DNA of 64,000 bases from Paludibacterium purpuratum. Its GTDB lineage: Bacteria > Pseudomonadota > Gammaproteobacteria > Burkholderiales > Chromobacteriaceae. How positions within the stretch are numbered: position 1 is the stretch's first letter; the number at the start of each line of letters is the position of its first letter. The translations under genes and the position numbers were made by a program. The notes under the pieces were generated by a model. That model was not told where the DNA came from. It ran no database searches and saw nothing but the letters and a program-made list of their open reading frames with translations. This document shows positions 17,902 to 26,971 of this stretch, one piece after another. The stretch is from the NCBI RefSeq assembly GCF_004363805.1, contig NZ_SNZP01000007.1, positions 186,001 through 250,000 of the forward strand. Reading direction: 5' to 3'.

Positions 17902-18783
17902 CTAGATCAATGGGCGGCCGGTTAGCGTTTCTAGTACTGCCAGCGGAGATTGCCGTGGATCGGCCATGTCGCGCGGTTGTAGGAAGAAGGTCTGTTCCAG
18001 CATGAACTGGCCGGCCATCACCGCGTGCGAAGTTTGGTCGGAGAAACAGATCCAGCCGGCGCCCGGCGCGAAACCGATCGATTCCTGCGGGCAGGATTGC
18101 TGATAGGCGATGTCGGCTTTCATCGCATCGTGCAGGGACAGCATGATGTGGTCGTAGCGGCTGCGGTACCGTTTGGTGATGCCCAGTGCGTGCAGCAGCG
18201 ACGCCTGGCCGGGCCATTGCCGCGGCAGGCGGGGTAGGAAGCGTTGAGCCACCGATTCGAACGTTTCGCCAACGCGCCAGACGCGGGGTTCGCCGTGCGG
18301 ATTGATGTTCATGAACACTCGCAGGATGCGCTCGCCGTGATTCGGACGCGAGGGAAAGGCATCGACGTGTAGCCGGCTGTCGTCCTTGCGCCATGAAGTG
18401 TGGCGCGTCTCGACCCGGTGCAGGCGCAGGCTGGTCGGTGCCGCGATCAGGTGTGCGCCGTATTGCGGAAATAAGCTATCGATCCAGTCGCGGGCCGAAC
18501 GGGCGTATCGAGCCACCAGGCAGTGCAACGGCGCGTGCGCCGGGCTATCCGGGTCGACGCCGATCAGCGTGGGGCCATCCGGCGGCAGGCTGATGTTTTT
18601 GCGGCCCTTGCTGGCATGGATCGGATCCAGGAGCGCGCGCTCCTGGTCGTCGAGTTCGAAGGGCATGGCCGGAATATGCAGCACCTTGCCGGATTCCAGT
18701 GCGGACAATAGTGCCGCGTTATCCGGGTGCGTGCCGATGTCCGTGTCGATCCAAGTGGCGATGATCTGACTCTCTTGCTTCAT
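17902..18783 (-). CDS. kdoO: Kdo hydroxylase family Fe(II)/2-oxoglutarate dioxygenase
   Basis: 293 residues. The segment LHVDAFPSRPNHGERILRVF matches what I remember of KdoO, the dioxygenase that converts Kdo to Ko in the lipopolysaccharide inner core of Burkholderia, Yersinia and relatives. The HxD iron pair is in LHVDAF, and a distal His is in QTSHAVMAGQFMLEQTF. It should act at the cytoplasmic face of the inner membrane on lipid A-Kdo. I see no membrane segment. The ATG at 18781-18783 follows the start of recognisable sequence; the longer upstream reading overlaps the LysR gene. Neighbouring genes are unrelated. Confidence 0.82.
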   Translation of the reverse strand: MKQESQIIATWIDTDIGTHPDNAALLSALESGKVLHIPAMPFELDDQERALLDPIHASKGRKNISLPPDGPTLIGVDPDSPAHAPLHCLVARYARSARDWIDSLFPQYGAHLIAAPTSLRLHRVETRHTSWRKDDSRLHVDAFPSRPNHGERILRVFMNINPHGEPRVWRVGETFESVAQRFLPRLPRQWPGQASLLHALGITKRYRSRYDHIMLSLHDAMKADIAYQQSCPQESIGFAPGAGWICFSDQTSHAVMAGQFMLEQTFFLQPRDMADPRQSPLAVLETLTGRPLI

Positions 18784-18832
18784 GCGCGGGCATTCTCCAT
18801 TGTGCACAGAACTGTGCGGCAGCGGTGGCGGC

Positions 18833-19789
18833 TTATTCGCGTGGCGATGCGGTGAAGTTATAGCGCTTGACCACGTCCAGTACGGCTTGGCGGAAATCCA
18901 GCGTGATTTCGGAGCGCAGGCTGGCGCGCGGGTAGGCCAATACGTAGCCGTAAGTGGGGGCGGGCTCGAACGGCCGGATGGTGACGCCGTGAGCTTGCCA
19001 TACCGCATAGGCGAACGGCTCGACGATCGAGATGCCGATACCGTTGGCCACCATGGCATAGCGGGTGTGCGAATTGTTGGTTTCTACCGTGTAATGCGGG
19101 TGAATGCCGGCTCCCTCGATAATCGAGCGCTCGGCGCCGAACGACAGCGCACCCTTGGGCAGCCAGCCGATGACGTTTTCGCCTTCCAGATCCTGCGGCG
19201 TGATCACCGACTTGGCGGTCAGCGGATGGTCGCTCGGCATGGCGCACATCACCTTGGTCGCGAAAATCGGTTCGATTTCGATTCCGGCGATTTCGGCGAA
19301 TTCCAGCGACAGGGCGACGTCGGTCTTCATGTCCTGAAGCCGCGACATGAGTTCGCCCATGCTGCAGGGGTCGACCTTGACCACCACGTCCGGATGCGCT
19401 TGGCGGAACACCTTGAGTACCAGCGGCAGCAAGGTGGTCGATAAGACCGGCAAGCAGGTAATATTCAGGCTTTCCGAGGCTTCGCTGCGGATCGAATCGG
19501 CCACTTGCTTCAAACGCTCGAGGCCGAGGAAATTCTCTTCCACCGCGCGATAGAACCGCAAACCTGCCACGGTAGGCTCTAGCCGCCCCTTCTCGCGACG
19601 GAACAGCGCGAAGCCCAGATCCTCCTCAAGGTCGGAGATCAGGCGGCTGATCGCCGGCTGGGTGATTTGCATGCGCTTGGCGGCGGCTGTGCCGGTGCCA
19701 GTGATGATCAGGTGGCGGAAAGCTTCAATCTGTCGGAAACGGATCATGGTGAGGTCAAATATCGCGTTCGGTGCCTGGGAATCAGGCAT
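18833..19789 (-). CDS. LysR-type transcriptional regulator
   Basis: 318 residues. The N-terminal winged helix contains AAAKRMQITQPAISRLISDLEEDLG, the canonical LysR recognition helix; the rest is a periplasmic-binding-like effector domain starting near residue 105. Two starts are possible: 19789, or 19747 giving MIRFRQIEAF, which is where family similarity begins. Neither has a good ribosome-binding site. The gene is divergent from the TauE/SafE exporter gene across a 59-base AT-rich spacer, the usual layout for a LysR regulator and its target. The effector is unknown; a sulfur compound or organic acid is plausible but unproven. Confidence 0.88.
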   Translation of the reverse strand: MPDSQAPNAIFDLTMIRFRQIEAFRHLIITGTGTAAAKRMQITQPAISRLISDLEEDLGFALFRREKGRLEPTVAGLRFYRAVEENFLGLERLKQVADSIRSEASESLNITCLPVLSTTLLPLVLKVFRQAHPDVVVKVDPCSMGELMSRLQDMKTDVALSLEFAEIAGIEIEPIFATKVMCAMPSDHPLTAKSVITPQDLEGENVIGWLPKGALSFGAERSIIEGAGIHPHYTVETNNSHTRYAMVANGIGISIVEPFAYAVWQAHGVTIRPFEPAPTYGYVLAYPRASLRSEITLDFRQAVLDVVKRYNFTASPRE

Positions 19790-19848
19790 GGCTTCATATG
19801 ATATATCAATTATCGTAAATTATTTCTTTTTGTTAACCAATTATTGTT
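19790..19848. promoter_or_regulatory. AT-rich divergent promoter, candidate LysR site
   Basis: A 59-base spacer strikingly AT-rich for this genome, with the palindrome GATATATC (19800-19807) within CATATGATATATCAATTATC. The pattern fits the loose LysR T-N11-A box. It must hold the control elements for both the regulator and the exporter genes. Confidence 0.45.
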
Positions 19849-20610
19849 ATGAGCGCAACTTTCCACTCGTTGTCCGCCTTGTCGTTGATCGGTCTGGCCG
19901 GCCTTTATGCCGGCACGCAGAACGTATTGGCCGGCGGCGGCTCCTTCATTACCTTTCCGGCTCTGTTGCTTGTCGGACTCAATCCCTTGGCCGCCAACAT
20001 GACGTCCACCATTGCGTTGTTCCCCAGTCAGATTACCTCGGCTATCGCCGGGCGTCGGCTGGTCGAAGGCGTGGGTGCGCTACGTTTCCGTCAGCTGTTT
20101 CTGCTGAGCCTGGCGGGCGGCGTGCTTGGCGCCGGCTTGTTGCTGTCGACGCCGGTTAGTGTCTTCACCCATCTGGTGCCTTGGTTGGTGCTATTCGCCA
20201 CCCTGGTTTTCTTCTGGGGTAGTTTCTTGCGCAAGTCTCGGCCCGCCGGTGTGTCGCACCTGTCGAACGGCACGCTATTGGCGATCCAGGGGGGCATCGC
20301 GCTCTACGGCGGTTACTTCGGCGGCGGTATCGGCATTCTGATGCTGGCCGCGTTGACCGTGGCCGGACAGCAGGTGCGTACCGCCACCGCCACCAAGAAT
20401 GCTTTGGCCATGACCATGAACGCCTCGGCGGTGGCGATTTTCGCTTTCTCGCCGCAAATCGATTGGCTGGCCGTATTGGCACTCGGCATCGGCGGCGTGG
20501 CGGGGGGCGTACTCGGTAGCTGGCTGATGCACCGGTTACCCGAGAAATGGCTGCGCGGTTTCGTCGTCGCCGTCGGCGCGGCCCTGTCTTGCTGGCTGTT
20601 CATCCGCTAA
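19849..20610 (+). CDS. TauE/SafE family sulfite/organosulfur exporter-like membrane protein
   Basis: 253 residues, nearly all hydrophobic, about eight membrane helices. Two related halves are visible: GLAGLYAGTQNVLAGGGSFI near the start, and ALYGGYFGGGIGILMLAALT near residue 150. This repeat is characteristic of the TauE/SafE/TSUP family. Members export sulfite, sulfoacetate or other small anions; the substrate here is not determinable. It is divergent from a LysR regulator that probably controls it. ATG at 19849 directly follows the AT-rich promoter; no strong ribosome-binding site is seen. Confidence 0.85.
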   Translation: MSATFHSLSALSLIGLAGLYAGTQNVLAGGGSFITFPALLLVGLNPLAANMTSTIALFPSQITSAIAGRRLVEGVGALRFRQLFLLSLAGGVLGAGLLLSTPVSVFTHLVPWLVLFATLVFFWGSFLRKSRPAGVSHLSNGTLLAIQGGIALYGGYFGGGIGILMLAALTVAGQQVRTATATKNALAMTMNASAVAIFAFSPQIDWLAVLALGIGGVAGGVLGSWLMHRLPEKWLRGFVVAVGAALSCWLFIR

Positions 20611-20727
20611 CGCTCAGGCCTATCGATCGTCGAGAGACCTTGGTGATGAGTTTGTGTTGTTGCTTTATGCAAAATCCGCATGGGGTCTGATCGCCCATTT
20701 GTCCGAAAATAGACGGATATCGCCTTG

Positions 20728-22452
20728 ATGAAAGAACACAGCATGCCAGCCCCACTACCCTTGAGCATCGAAACCGAACTGCGCGAGTTCGAAGTCCTAT
20801 CCAATCCGCTGCTCAACAAGGGAACCGCCTTTACCGAGGCCGAGCGCGACGAACTGCATCTGCACGGGTTTCTGCCGCCCTCGATACAAACTTTGGAAGA
20901 GCAGGTGGCGCGGCGGCTGGAGGCTTTGCGTGCCTTGGGCAGCGATCTGGATCGCTATGTCATGTTGCGCGATCTGCAAGACAGTAACGAGACCCTGTTC
21001 TATGCGCTGTTGACGCAAAACATCGAGGAGATGCTGCCGCTGATCTACACCCCGACCGTGGGTGCCGGCTGCCAGCGTTTCAGTCACTTGTATCGCCGGC
21101 CGCGCGGGTTGTTTCTCAGTTATCCGTACAAGCATCTGATCCGCCAGATCTTGGCGCACCCGCATTTCGATGCGGTCGAAGCCATTGTCGTGACCGACGG
21201 CGAGCGCATTCTCGGCTTGGGCGACCAGGGGGCCGGCGGCATGGGCATTCCGATCGGCAAGTTGGCATTGTACGTCGCCTGTAGCGGGTTGAACCCGCGC
21301 ACCACGCTACCGATCATGCTGGACGTCGGCACCGACAACCCCGATTGCCTGGCCGATCCGCTCTATGTCGGTTGGCGCCATCAGCGCGTGCGCGGTGCCG
21401 AATACGACGCTTTCATCGAAGAGTTCGTCAGCGCCGTGCGCGAACGCTGGCCGCATGTGCTGCTGCAGTGGGAGGACTTCGCCAAGCACAACGCCAATCG
21501 GTTGCTCGGCACTTATCGCGATGACTTGTGCACCTTCAACGACGACATTCAGGGCACGGCGGCCGTGGCAACCGGCACCTTGCTGGCCGCCATCAACGTC
21601 ACCGGCGTTGCGCTCACCGAACAGCGTATCGCGGTGGTGGGGGCGGGCTCGGCCGGCTGCGGTATCGCCGCGTTGATCCATCGCGCTCTGGTCGAGGCCG
21701 GCCTGAGCCCGGCCGAGGCCGACCGGCGCTTCTGGTTGGTCGACCGGCAGGGTTTGTTGGTCGAGGGAATGCCGTCCGCCGTCGGCCTGGAATCGTTCCA
21801 GCAACGATTTGTCCAGCCGGCCGGCGCCATTGCCGACTGGTCGCCACGCAACTCCGACCGCATCGATCTCTTCGACGTCATGCGCCACGCGCGGCCGACC
21901 GTGCTGATCGGCGTTTCCGGTCAACGTGGCGCTTTCACGGAGGAGGCGGTGCGCGAAATGGCCCGCCATGTTGCGCAGCCGGTCATCTTCCCGTTGTCGA
22001 ACCCCACCGCCAACAGCGAAGCGCGGCCGGCCGATCTGCTTGCCTGGACGGCTGGGCGCGCGATCGTCGGCACCGGTAGCCCGTTCGAACCGGTCGAGCG
22101 CGACGGTCGGCCGTACAAGATCGATCAGACCAACAATTCCTACATCTTCCCCGGCGTCGGTCTGGCGGCGGTGGCGCTGAAGATTCGCACCATCCCCGAC
22201 AGCCTGTTCATGGCCGCCGCCAAGGCGTTGGCCGCCATTTCGCCGGCACGCGCCAATCCACGCGGCAACCTGCTGCCGCCGGTGAGCGACTTGCGCCGCG
22301 TATCGTACAGCGTGGCGCTGGCGGTCGGCTTGCGGGCCTTCCACGAAGGACTGCTGGGCGAATCGATGACGCTGGATCAGATCGAAGCGTGTATCCGCGC
22401 CCATGTATGGGAGCCGCGCTATCCGATCCTGCGTCACGTCGCGCCGGACTAA
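20728..22452 (+). CDS. maeA: NAD-dependent malic enzyme
   Basis: 574 residues, the length of E. coli MaeA (SfcA). It oxidatively decarboxylates malate to pyruvate. Motifs: YTPTVGAGCQRFSHLYRRPRG, VVTDGERILGLGDQGAGGMG, the metal-binding WEDFAKHNANRLL followed by CTFNDDIQGTAAV, the Rossmann motif VVGAGSAGCGIAAL, and FPLSNPTANSEA. NAD preference is inferred from overall class. The ATG at 20728 follows ACGGAT; an internal ATG at 20743 is a less likely alternative. It is monocistronic after the exporter gene, with a 117-base gap in which I see no specific element. Confidence 0.93.
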   Translation: MKEHSMPAPLPLSIETELREFEVLSNPLLNKGTAFTEAERDELHLHGFLPPSIQTLEEQVARRLEALRALGSDLDRYVMLRDLQDSNETLFYALLTQNIEEMLPLIYTPTVGAGCQRFSHLYRRPRGLFLSYPYKHLIRQILAHPHFDAVEAIVVTDGERILGLGDQGAGGMGIPIGKLALYVACSGLNPRTTLPIMLDVGTDNPDCLADPLYVGWRHQRVRGAEYDAFIEEFVSAVRERWPHVLLQWEDFAKHNANRLLGTYRDDLCTFNDDIQGTAAVATGTLLAAINVTGVALTEQRIAVVGAGSAGCGIAALIHRALVEAGLSPAEADRRFWLVDRQGLLVEGMPSAVGLESFQQRFVQPAGAIADWSPRNSDRIDLFDVMRHARPTVLIGVSGQRGAFTEEAVREMARHVAQPVIFPLSNPTANSEARPADLLAWTAGRAIVGTGSPFEPVERDGRPYKIDQTNNSYIFPGVGLAAVALKIRTIPDSLFMAAAKALAAISPARANPRGNLLPPVSDLRRVSYSVALAVGLRAFHEGLLGESMTLDQIEACIRAHVWEPRYPILRHVAPD

Positions 22453-22463
22453 GCGTTCGGACC

Positions 22464-23786
22464 TCAGCGCCGCGTGAGCGACGCCGAGTTGCGCAAGAAG
22501 GCGGCAACGTATTCGGCCAGTTGGGCATGCGTGCGCGCACTCGGATGTAGAGGATCCCAGAACAGATAGCGGTCGGCGTTGACGCAAGCCGGTTGCGGCG
22601 AGTGCCGCTGCATATAGCGTAGCGAGGTGTCGGGATCCGCCGAGGTGTCGAGGCAGCTGTCGCTGACATTGTCGACCTGATAGCGCGACGGGTGGGCGAT
22701 GATGTCGTCGAACAGCGTATGCATATCGAACAGTTGCAGCGAGACACCGGCGCCGTAAGTCTTGCTTAGCTGCCCCAGCAACGCCGCCAGCAGGGCGTTG
22801 AAGGTATCGACCTGGGCGGTCAGCTTGGCGCCGTTGCCGCGCGTCTGCACCAGTGGCGTGCGCGCCAGATCGGGCAGATTGAGCACCACCAGATGACGTG
22901 CGCCTTGGTCGAGCAGCTGCGTCAGCGTCGCATGCACATCCTCAATGACCTTCTCCGGCGTACGGTCGTAATTGATCAGGTCGTTTCCGCCGATCCACAG
23001 CGTAAACAGCGTGCGCTCTGGCCGATAGCCCGGGTCGGCACGCGCGTATTCCCGCCATGACGCCACTTGCTGGCGCACCCCAGGCAATACCAGTACCCGA
23101 TCGCCGGCCGCGCCGCCGATCGCCCAGTTGTATAGCGGCAGATCCAGTAGTGTCGCCAGCCGTTCCACCCAGACCGGGCCATTGCTGAAGCGGCCGAGGA
23201 ACCAGGTCGGATTTTGCGGTGCTTTCCATTGCGAGATCGCATACATATTTTGCGTATCCGACAGGCTGTCGCCGAAGGCCACCATCCGCTCGATACCGGT
23301 GCCGGGTGTCAAACTGGCCAGGGACCAGATGGCATGGTTGTACGACAGCGCGTTATTGGCGGCGGCGACCAGGACCGGCTCTCGACCGCCGGCATCGAGA
23401 GCCAGCGTTTGCCGGCAGATCCGTTGCAGCGTCGGCTGCGCCACCTCGCTATAGAACATCGATTGCCAGGGTAGGGCGCCGCCCGAACGCCATACGCCCT
23501 GGAGCCGGTAGTAATCGCCCGAAACCTGGTCGCGTCCCCAGACGTAGCTGGTGTCGGGCTGGTTGGGGTCGAGGCTCTGGCGGTAATAACAGCGTAGATA
23601 GGTGAACGTGGGCGTGTCGATGGCCTGCGACGCCGTGCGCGGCTGGCGCTGGGTTTCGTCGATGCTAAGCGGTCGCGCCGGCGACAAGATGCCGTCGAAG
23701 CGAGCGTTGGGCGGCGAGGGCGGCGTGGCGGCCAGTACGGGCGCATTGAGTAGGGCCAGACACAGAGGGGCGATCCATGGCTTCAT
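22464..23786 (-). CDS. Secreted GDSL/SGNH esterase, thermolabile haemolysin-like
   Basis: 440 residues with signal peptide MKPWIAPLCLALLNAPVLAA. An N-terminal domain of about 140 residues precedes the SGNH hydrolase domain. This holds the nucleophile motif VAFGDSLSDTQNMY (about residue 170), FSNGPVWVERLA, IGGNDLINYDRT, and the catalytic pair DPLHPS near the C-terminus. The layout matches Vibrio lecithin-dependent haemolysin and related phosphatidylcholine acyltransferases or phospholipases. It is likely exported and acting on host or environmental lipids. It converges on maeA, with stop codons 11 bases apart. Confidence 0.87.
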   Translation of the reverse strand: MKPWIAPLCLALLNAPVLAATPPSPPNARFDGILSPARPLSIDETQRQPRTASQAIDTPTFTYLRCYYRQSLDPNQPDTSYVWGRDQVSGDYYRLQGVWRSGGALPWQSMFYSEVAQPTLQRICRQTLALDAGGREPVLVAAANNALSYNHAIWSLASLTPGTGIERMVAFGDSLSDTQNMYAISQWKAPQNPTWFLGRFSNGPVWVERLATLLDLPLYNWAIGGAAGDRVLVLPGVRQQVASWREYARADPGYRPERTLFTLWIGGNDLINYDRTPEKVIEDVHATLTQLLDQGARHLVVLNLPDLARTPLVQTRGNGAKLTAQVDTFNALLAALLGQLSKTYGAGVSLQLFDMHTLFDDIIAHPSRYQVDNVSDSCLDTSADPDTSLRYMQRHSPQPACVNADRYLFWDPLHPSARTHAQLAEYVAAFLRNSASLTRR

Positions 23787-23971
23787 CGGCAGATCCGTTG
23801 AGTGAAAGCCTATGTGGGCTATTTTTGGTTGGGTAAGGGATGCGGCTATGCTGATTGCATGGTGGGGAAGTTCGCGGTGTACGGCGACTGGCTGGCTGGC
23901 CAGGGAAGGCGGGGCGGAGGCGACATGCGCCCCGTTTTGTTGGTCAGGCTAAGGTTGATGGGGCCATTGAG

Positions 23972-24748
23972 TCACTGCTGATGCAATACCGTACAAGCGT
24001 GATCCTGCACATCGCCTTCCGACGAGGCGAAATCGCCATGAACCACATCCGCCTTATCCGCCAGCAGGTAGAAACCCTCGCGTCCGTCGGCAAAGCGCGC
24101 GCCCACGACCGCCAGCGTGTAATCGCCCATGGCGGCGCGCGCCTGCGGCAATTGGTCGGCGACTTCTTTGAACAGCTCGGTGCCGTTCAGATTCGCGCGC
24201 GCGAGGCGCCGCGCCCAGTAGGCATGGCCGTTGAGCCCGCCGGGTAGCGGCTGCCAGCTTTCGCCGATCTTGGCCTGTTGGGCGGCGAGCTGGCTTTTGA
24301 GTGCGGGAACGACACAGGAAATATGGATGTGAAGCTGGTTTTGGCTACGGCCCTGGCTTGAGTTGATGGCGAGTGCCACGTCGCTGCGATCGATCTGCCG
24401 GCCGTATTTGCGCGCCATGTAGTCACGTGCTTGCCAGGCCAGGGCAAAGAAATCCGGTACCTTATCGGTCAGCAATAGCGGGCTTTCGATGCCGGTGATC
24501 TTGGCCGTGGGCATCAACAAATACTGCAACGGGCCGTTGCGATCCTTGAACACCACATAGCCGTGCGCCTCGTCAGGGCGTAGCGCCACTTCCGCGCAGG
24601 GTACCGGCTGGCCGTGCTGGCGCTGATTCGGCACGCACTGCTGGCTCACGATGCGCCATAGCGCGTCGGAATCGGCGCTGGCGGCGAGCGGTGCCAGCAG
24701 GGCGAGTGCGATCGACAGGCGCCGGATGGCGCGGCAAAGCTTGGGCAT
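23972..24748 (-). CDS. cdh: CDP-diacylglycerol diphosphatase
   Basis: 258 residues with an N-terminal hydrophobic signal or anchor (RLSIALALLAPLAASA). It matches E. coli Cdh, a HIT-like periplasmic or membrane-bound enzyme hydrolysing CDP-diacylglycerol to phosphatidate and CMP. The histidine-triad-like motif NQLHIHISCV is clear, and other segments such as NSSQGRSQNQLH are family-typical. GGAGA lies upstream of the ATG at 24748. It is 74 bases after cobU on the same strand, so it may be transcribed from the cobalamin operon, though functionally unrelated. Confidence 0.85.
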   Translation of the reverse strand: MPKLCRAIRRLSIALALLAPLAASADSDALWRIVSQQCVPNQRQHGQPVPCAEVALRPDEAHGYVVFKDRNGPLQYLLMPTAKITGIESPLLLTDKVPDFFALAWQARDYMARKYGRQIDRSDVALAINSSQGRSQNQLHIHISCVVPALKSQLAAQQAKIGESWQPLPGGLNGHAYWARRLARANLNGTELFKEVADQLPQARAAMGDYTLAVVGARFADGREGFYLLADKADVVHGDFASSEGDVQDHACTVLHQQ

Positions 24749-24822
24749 GACGGTCTCCACGGTTGAATGAATGGGTCGGTGGGTTTTGTCGATTATCGCG
24801 CAAGACGCCCGCGCTCGGCGCG

Positions 24823-25371
24823 TTATGCTTTCAGCGTGAGCGGCAGGCCGGCGATCAGCATTTCCACGCGTTGGCAGCATTGCGCCACTGCTTGATTGAG
24901 CCGGCCGGCTTCGTCGGCGAAGGTGCGCGACACGGCGCCCCAGGGAACGATGCCCATGCCAACCTCGTTACTGACCAACAGCACCTCGCCCGGCAAGGTC
25001 GGCAAGGTGGCCAATAGCGCCGCGCGCTCGGTGTGAAAACGTGCCGGCAGTTCGATGTTGCCGATCTCCGGATAGACTTGCCCGTCGGCGAACAGCAGGT
25101 TCGACAGCCATAGCGTCAGGCAGTCGACCAAGATCAGATTGTCCGGCCGGCTTAGCGTGGCGAGGGTGGCCGCCAATGCCAGCGGCTCTTCCACCGTCTG
25201 CCAGTGCGCCGGGCGCTGCTGGCGATGGTGCGCGATGCGCGCCGCCATTTCCTCGTCGTGGGCTTGCGAGGTGGCGACGTAGATGACTTCCTTGCCGCTG
25301 GCGATGGCCGTGCGTTCGGCCCTGGCGCTTTTTCCGGAACGGGCGCCCCCCATGATCAATACACAACTCAT
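24823..25371 (-). CDS. cobU: Adenosylcobinamide kinase / phosphate guanylyltransferase
   Basis: 182 residues, usual for CobU/CobP. It phosphorylates adenosylcobinamide and transfers GMP to give AdoCbi-GDP in the nucleotide-loop branch. P-loop GGARSGKSARAE lies at residues 8-19, with ATSQAHDEEM and HHRQQRP (guanylylated His region) after it. GAGG before ATG 25371 sets the start; upstream residues in the same frame look like shadow. It is the last cobalamin gene of the operon, ten bases after the phosphatase gene. Confidence 0.95.
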   Translation of the reverse strand: MSCVLIMGGARSGKSARAERTAIASGKEVIYVATSQAHDEEMAARIAHHRQQRPAHWQTVEEPLALAATLATLSRPDNLILVDCLTLWLSNLLFADGQVYPEIGNIELPARFHTERAALLATLPTLPGEVLLVSNEVGMGIVPWGAVSRTFADEAGRLNQAVAQCCQRVEMLIAGLPLTLKA

Positions 25372-25381
25372 GTATTTCCTC

Positions 25382-25921
25382 TCAGTCGCGCCGCAGTGAC
25401 AGCGGCAGTACCGCGCCATACTCGATATGGTGCGCTTCCGTTGCCGCCGCGATGACGGGCAAACCCCGGTTCAGAACGTCGAGCAGGCGGATGGTGCCGG
25501 CGTGGCAGATGACCGCGGCCTGTGCCAACCGGCTGTCCAACAGCATGTCGCGAAAGGCCGCGACGCGCTCGGCCATTTGCGTCAGGCTCTCGCCATGGCC
25601 GGGCCTGAAGTGCGTCAGATCCTGCACCCAGGCATCGACCTCGCGCCGCTCGATGTCCTGCCAGCGGCGCATTTCCCATGAGCCGAAGTCCATTTCCATC
25701 AAACGGGCATCGTAGTGTACTGCGCCCGGCGCCAGTGCCTCGGCCAAGCGCGCACAGCGTCCGAGCGGGCTGCTGAACACGGGGACATCGGGCGGCAGCA
25801 CCGTCATGATACTGGCGGCGGCTTCCGCTAGTATCGCGTCGGCGACCGCCAGGTCGGTCCGGCCGTAACAGACGCCGGACTCGACCATGGGGCGCGGGTG
25901 GCGGATCAACCAAACGTGCAT
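25382..25921 (-). CDS. cobC: Alpha-ribazole-phosphate phosphatase-like histidine phosphatase
   Basis: 179 residues of the histidine phosphatase superfamily, assigned to CobC by its place among nucleotide-loop genes. The phospho-His motif is WLIRHPRP (usually RHGxT, here with a proline replacing glycine after RH), with ICHAGTIR carrying the second His. It should remove phosphate from alpha-ribazole 5'-phosphate or adenosylcobalamin 5'-phosphate. It is four bases from the end of cobT. Confidence 0.88.
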   Translation of the reverse strand: MHVWLIRHPRPMVESGVCYGRTDLAVADAILAEAAASIMTVLPPDVPVFSSPLGRCARLAEALAPGAVHYDARLMEMDFGSWEMRRWQDIERREVDAWVQDLTHFRPGHGESLTQMAERVAAFRDMLLDSRLAQAAVICHAGTIRLLDVLNRGLPVIAAATEAHHIEYGAVLPLSLRRD

Positions 25922-25925
25922 GGTT

Positions 25926-26960
25926 TTACATGCATTGCTGGCTGACCGCGGCCGACTCGAAAGTGGCCATCTGGCGCAGGAAACTCACCGCAGCCTGAAC
26001 GATCGGCAAGGACAGTGCCGCACCGGTGCCTTCGCCTAGGCGCAGGTCCAACTGCAGCAGCGGTTTGGCGTTAAGCGCGGCCAACATGCGGGCGTGGCCG
26101 CTCTCGTTCGATGCGTGGGCGAACACGCAATAGTCGAGGATCGCCGGCGCTATGCGCGCCGCCACCAACAAAGCGCTGGTGGTAATGAAGCCGTCGATCA
26201 ATAGCAATTTGCGCATGGCGGCGGATTGCAACATGGCACCGGCCATCATGGCGATTTCGAAACCGCCGAAAGTGGCCAGGACGCTTTGCGGGTCGGGCAG
26301 GGCGCCGTGCTTCGCCACCGCCGCCTCGATCACTTTCTGTTTGTGGACGATGCCGTCCGGTGTCAGACCGGTGCCGGCGCCGACGCACTCGGATACCGGC
26401 ACGTCGGTCAATTTATGCATCAGTGCGGCGGCGGCGGTGGTGTTGCCGATACCCATCTCGCCAAAGCCGACCACATTGCCGGACACATCGCGCGCCAGCG
26501 CCATGCCGCGCGCCAGCGCCTGCTCGCATTGTTCGGTGCTCATCGCCGGCCCCTGGGCGAAATTGGCGGTGCCCGGCGCCACTTTACGGTCGATCAGACC
26601 GTCGCGCGCGCCGAAATCGTGATTGACCCCGGCGTCGACCACGTGCAGTGCGCAGCCGGTCTGGCGTGCGAATACGTTGATCGCCGCGCCGTTGGCCAGG
26701 AAATTTTCCACCATCTGCCAAGTAACGTCCTGCGGATAGGCGGAGATGCCCTCGGCGACCACGCCGTGATCGCCGGCGAACACCAAGATGGCCGGATCGA
26801 CGATGTCGATCTCGATGCGCTGCTGGATCATACCCAGTTGTTTGGCCAAGGTCTCCAATCGGCCGAGACTGCCTACCGGCTTGGTTTTATTGTCGATGGC
26901 GTGTTGCAGGCGCGCGGCCAGCTCGGCGTCTTGGGTCGGGGTAATGTGCGGAATCTGCAT
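25926..26960 (-). CDS. cobT: Nicotinate-nucleotide--dimethylbenzimidazole phosphoribosyltransferase, copy 1
   Basis: 344 residues. It transfers phosphoribose from nicotinate mononucleotide to the lower-ligand base. Signatures: [15 protein letters not shown] (26-40), [18 protein letters not shown], first catalytic Glu168 in [11 protein letters not shown], and second Glu in [14 protein letters not shown] near the C-terminus. The residues at the Salmonella Ser80/Gln88 positions are Tyr75/Met83. AAGGAA precedes the ATG at 26960. A second, collinear paralog lies just upstream of cobS; this copy looks the more conventional. It is 11 bases downstream of cobS. Confidence 0.95.
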   Translation of the reverse strand: MQIPHITPTQDAELAARLQHAIDNKTKPVGSLGRLETLAKQLGMIQQRIEIDIVDPAILVFAGDHGVVAEGISAYPQDVTWQMVENFLANGAAINVFARQTGCALHVVDAGVNHDFGARDGLIDRKVAPGTANFAQGPAMSTEQCEQALARGMALARDVSGNVVGFGEMGIGNTTAAAALMHKLTDVPVSECVGAGTGLTPDGIVHKQKVIEAAVAKHGALPDPQSVLATFGGFEIAMMAGAMLQSAAMRKLLLIDGFITTSALLVAARIAPAILDYCVFAHASNESGHARMLAALNAKPLLQLDLRLGEGTGAALSLPIVQAAVSFLRQMATFESAAVSQQCM

Positions 26961-26971
26961 CGTGATGTTCC

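Noticed and set aside
18784-19059. Upstream extension of the Kdo hydroxylase
   Set aside because: Overlaps the LysR gene and reads as shadow; conserved sequence starts at MKQESQII.
21307-22587. 426-residue frame opposite the malic enzyme
   Set aside because: Antisense shadow of a clear enzyme gene.
23920-23945. GC hairpin followed by TTTTG on the plus strand between the esterase and cdh genes
   Set aside because: It points the wrong way: no plus-strand gene precedes it, and on the minus strand no U-tract follows.
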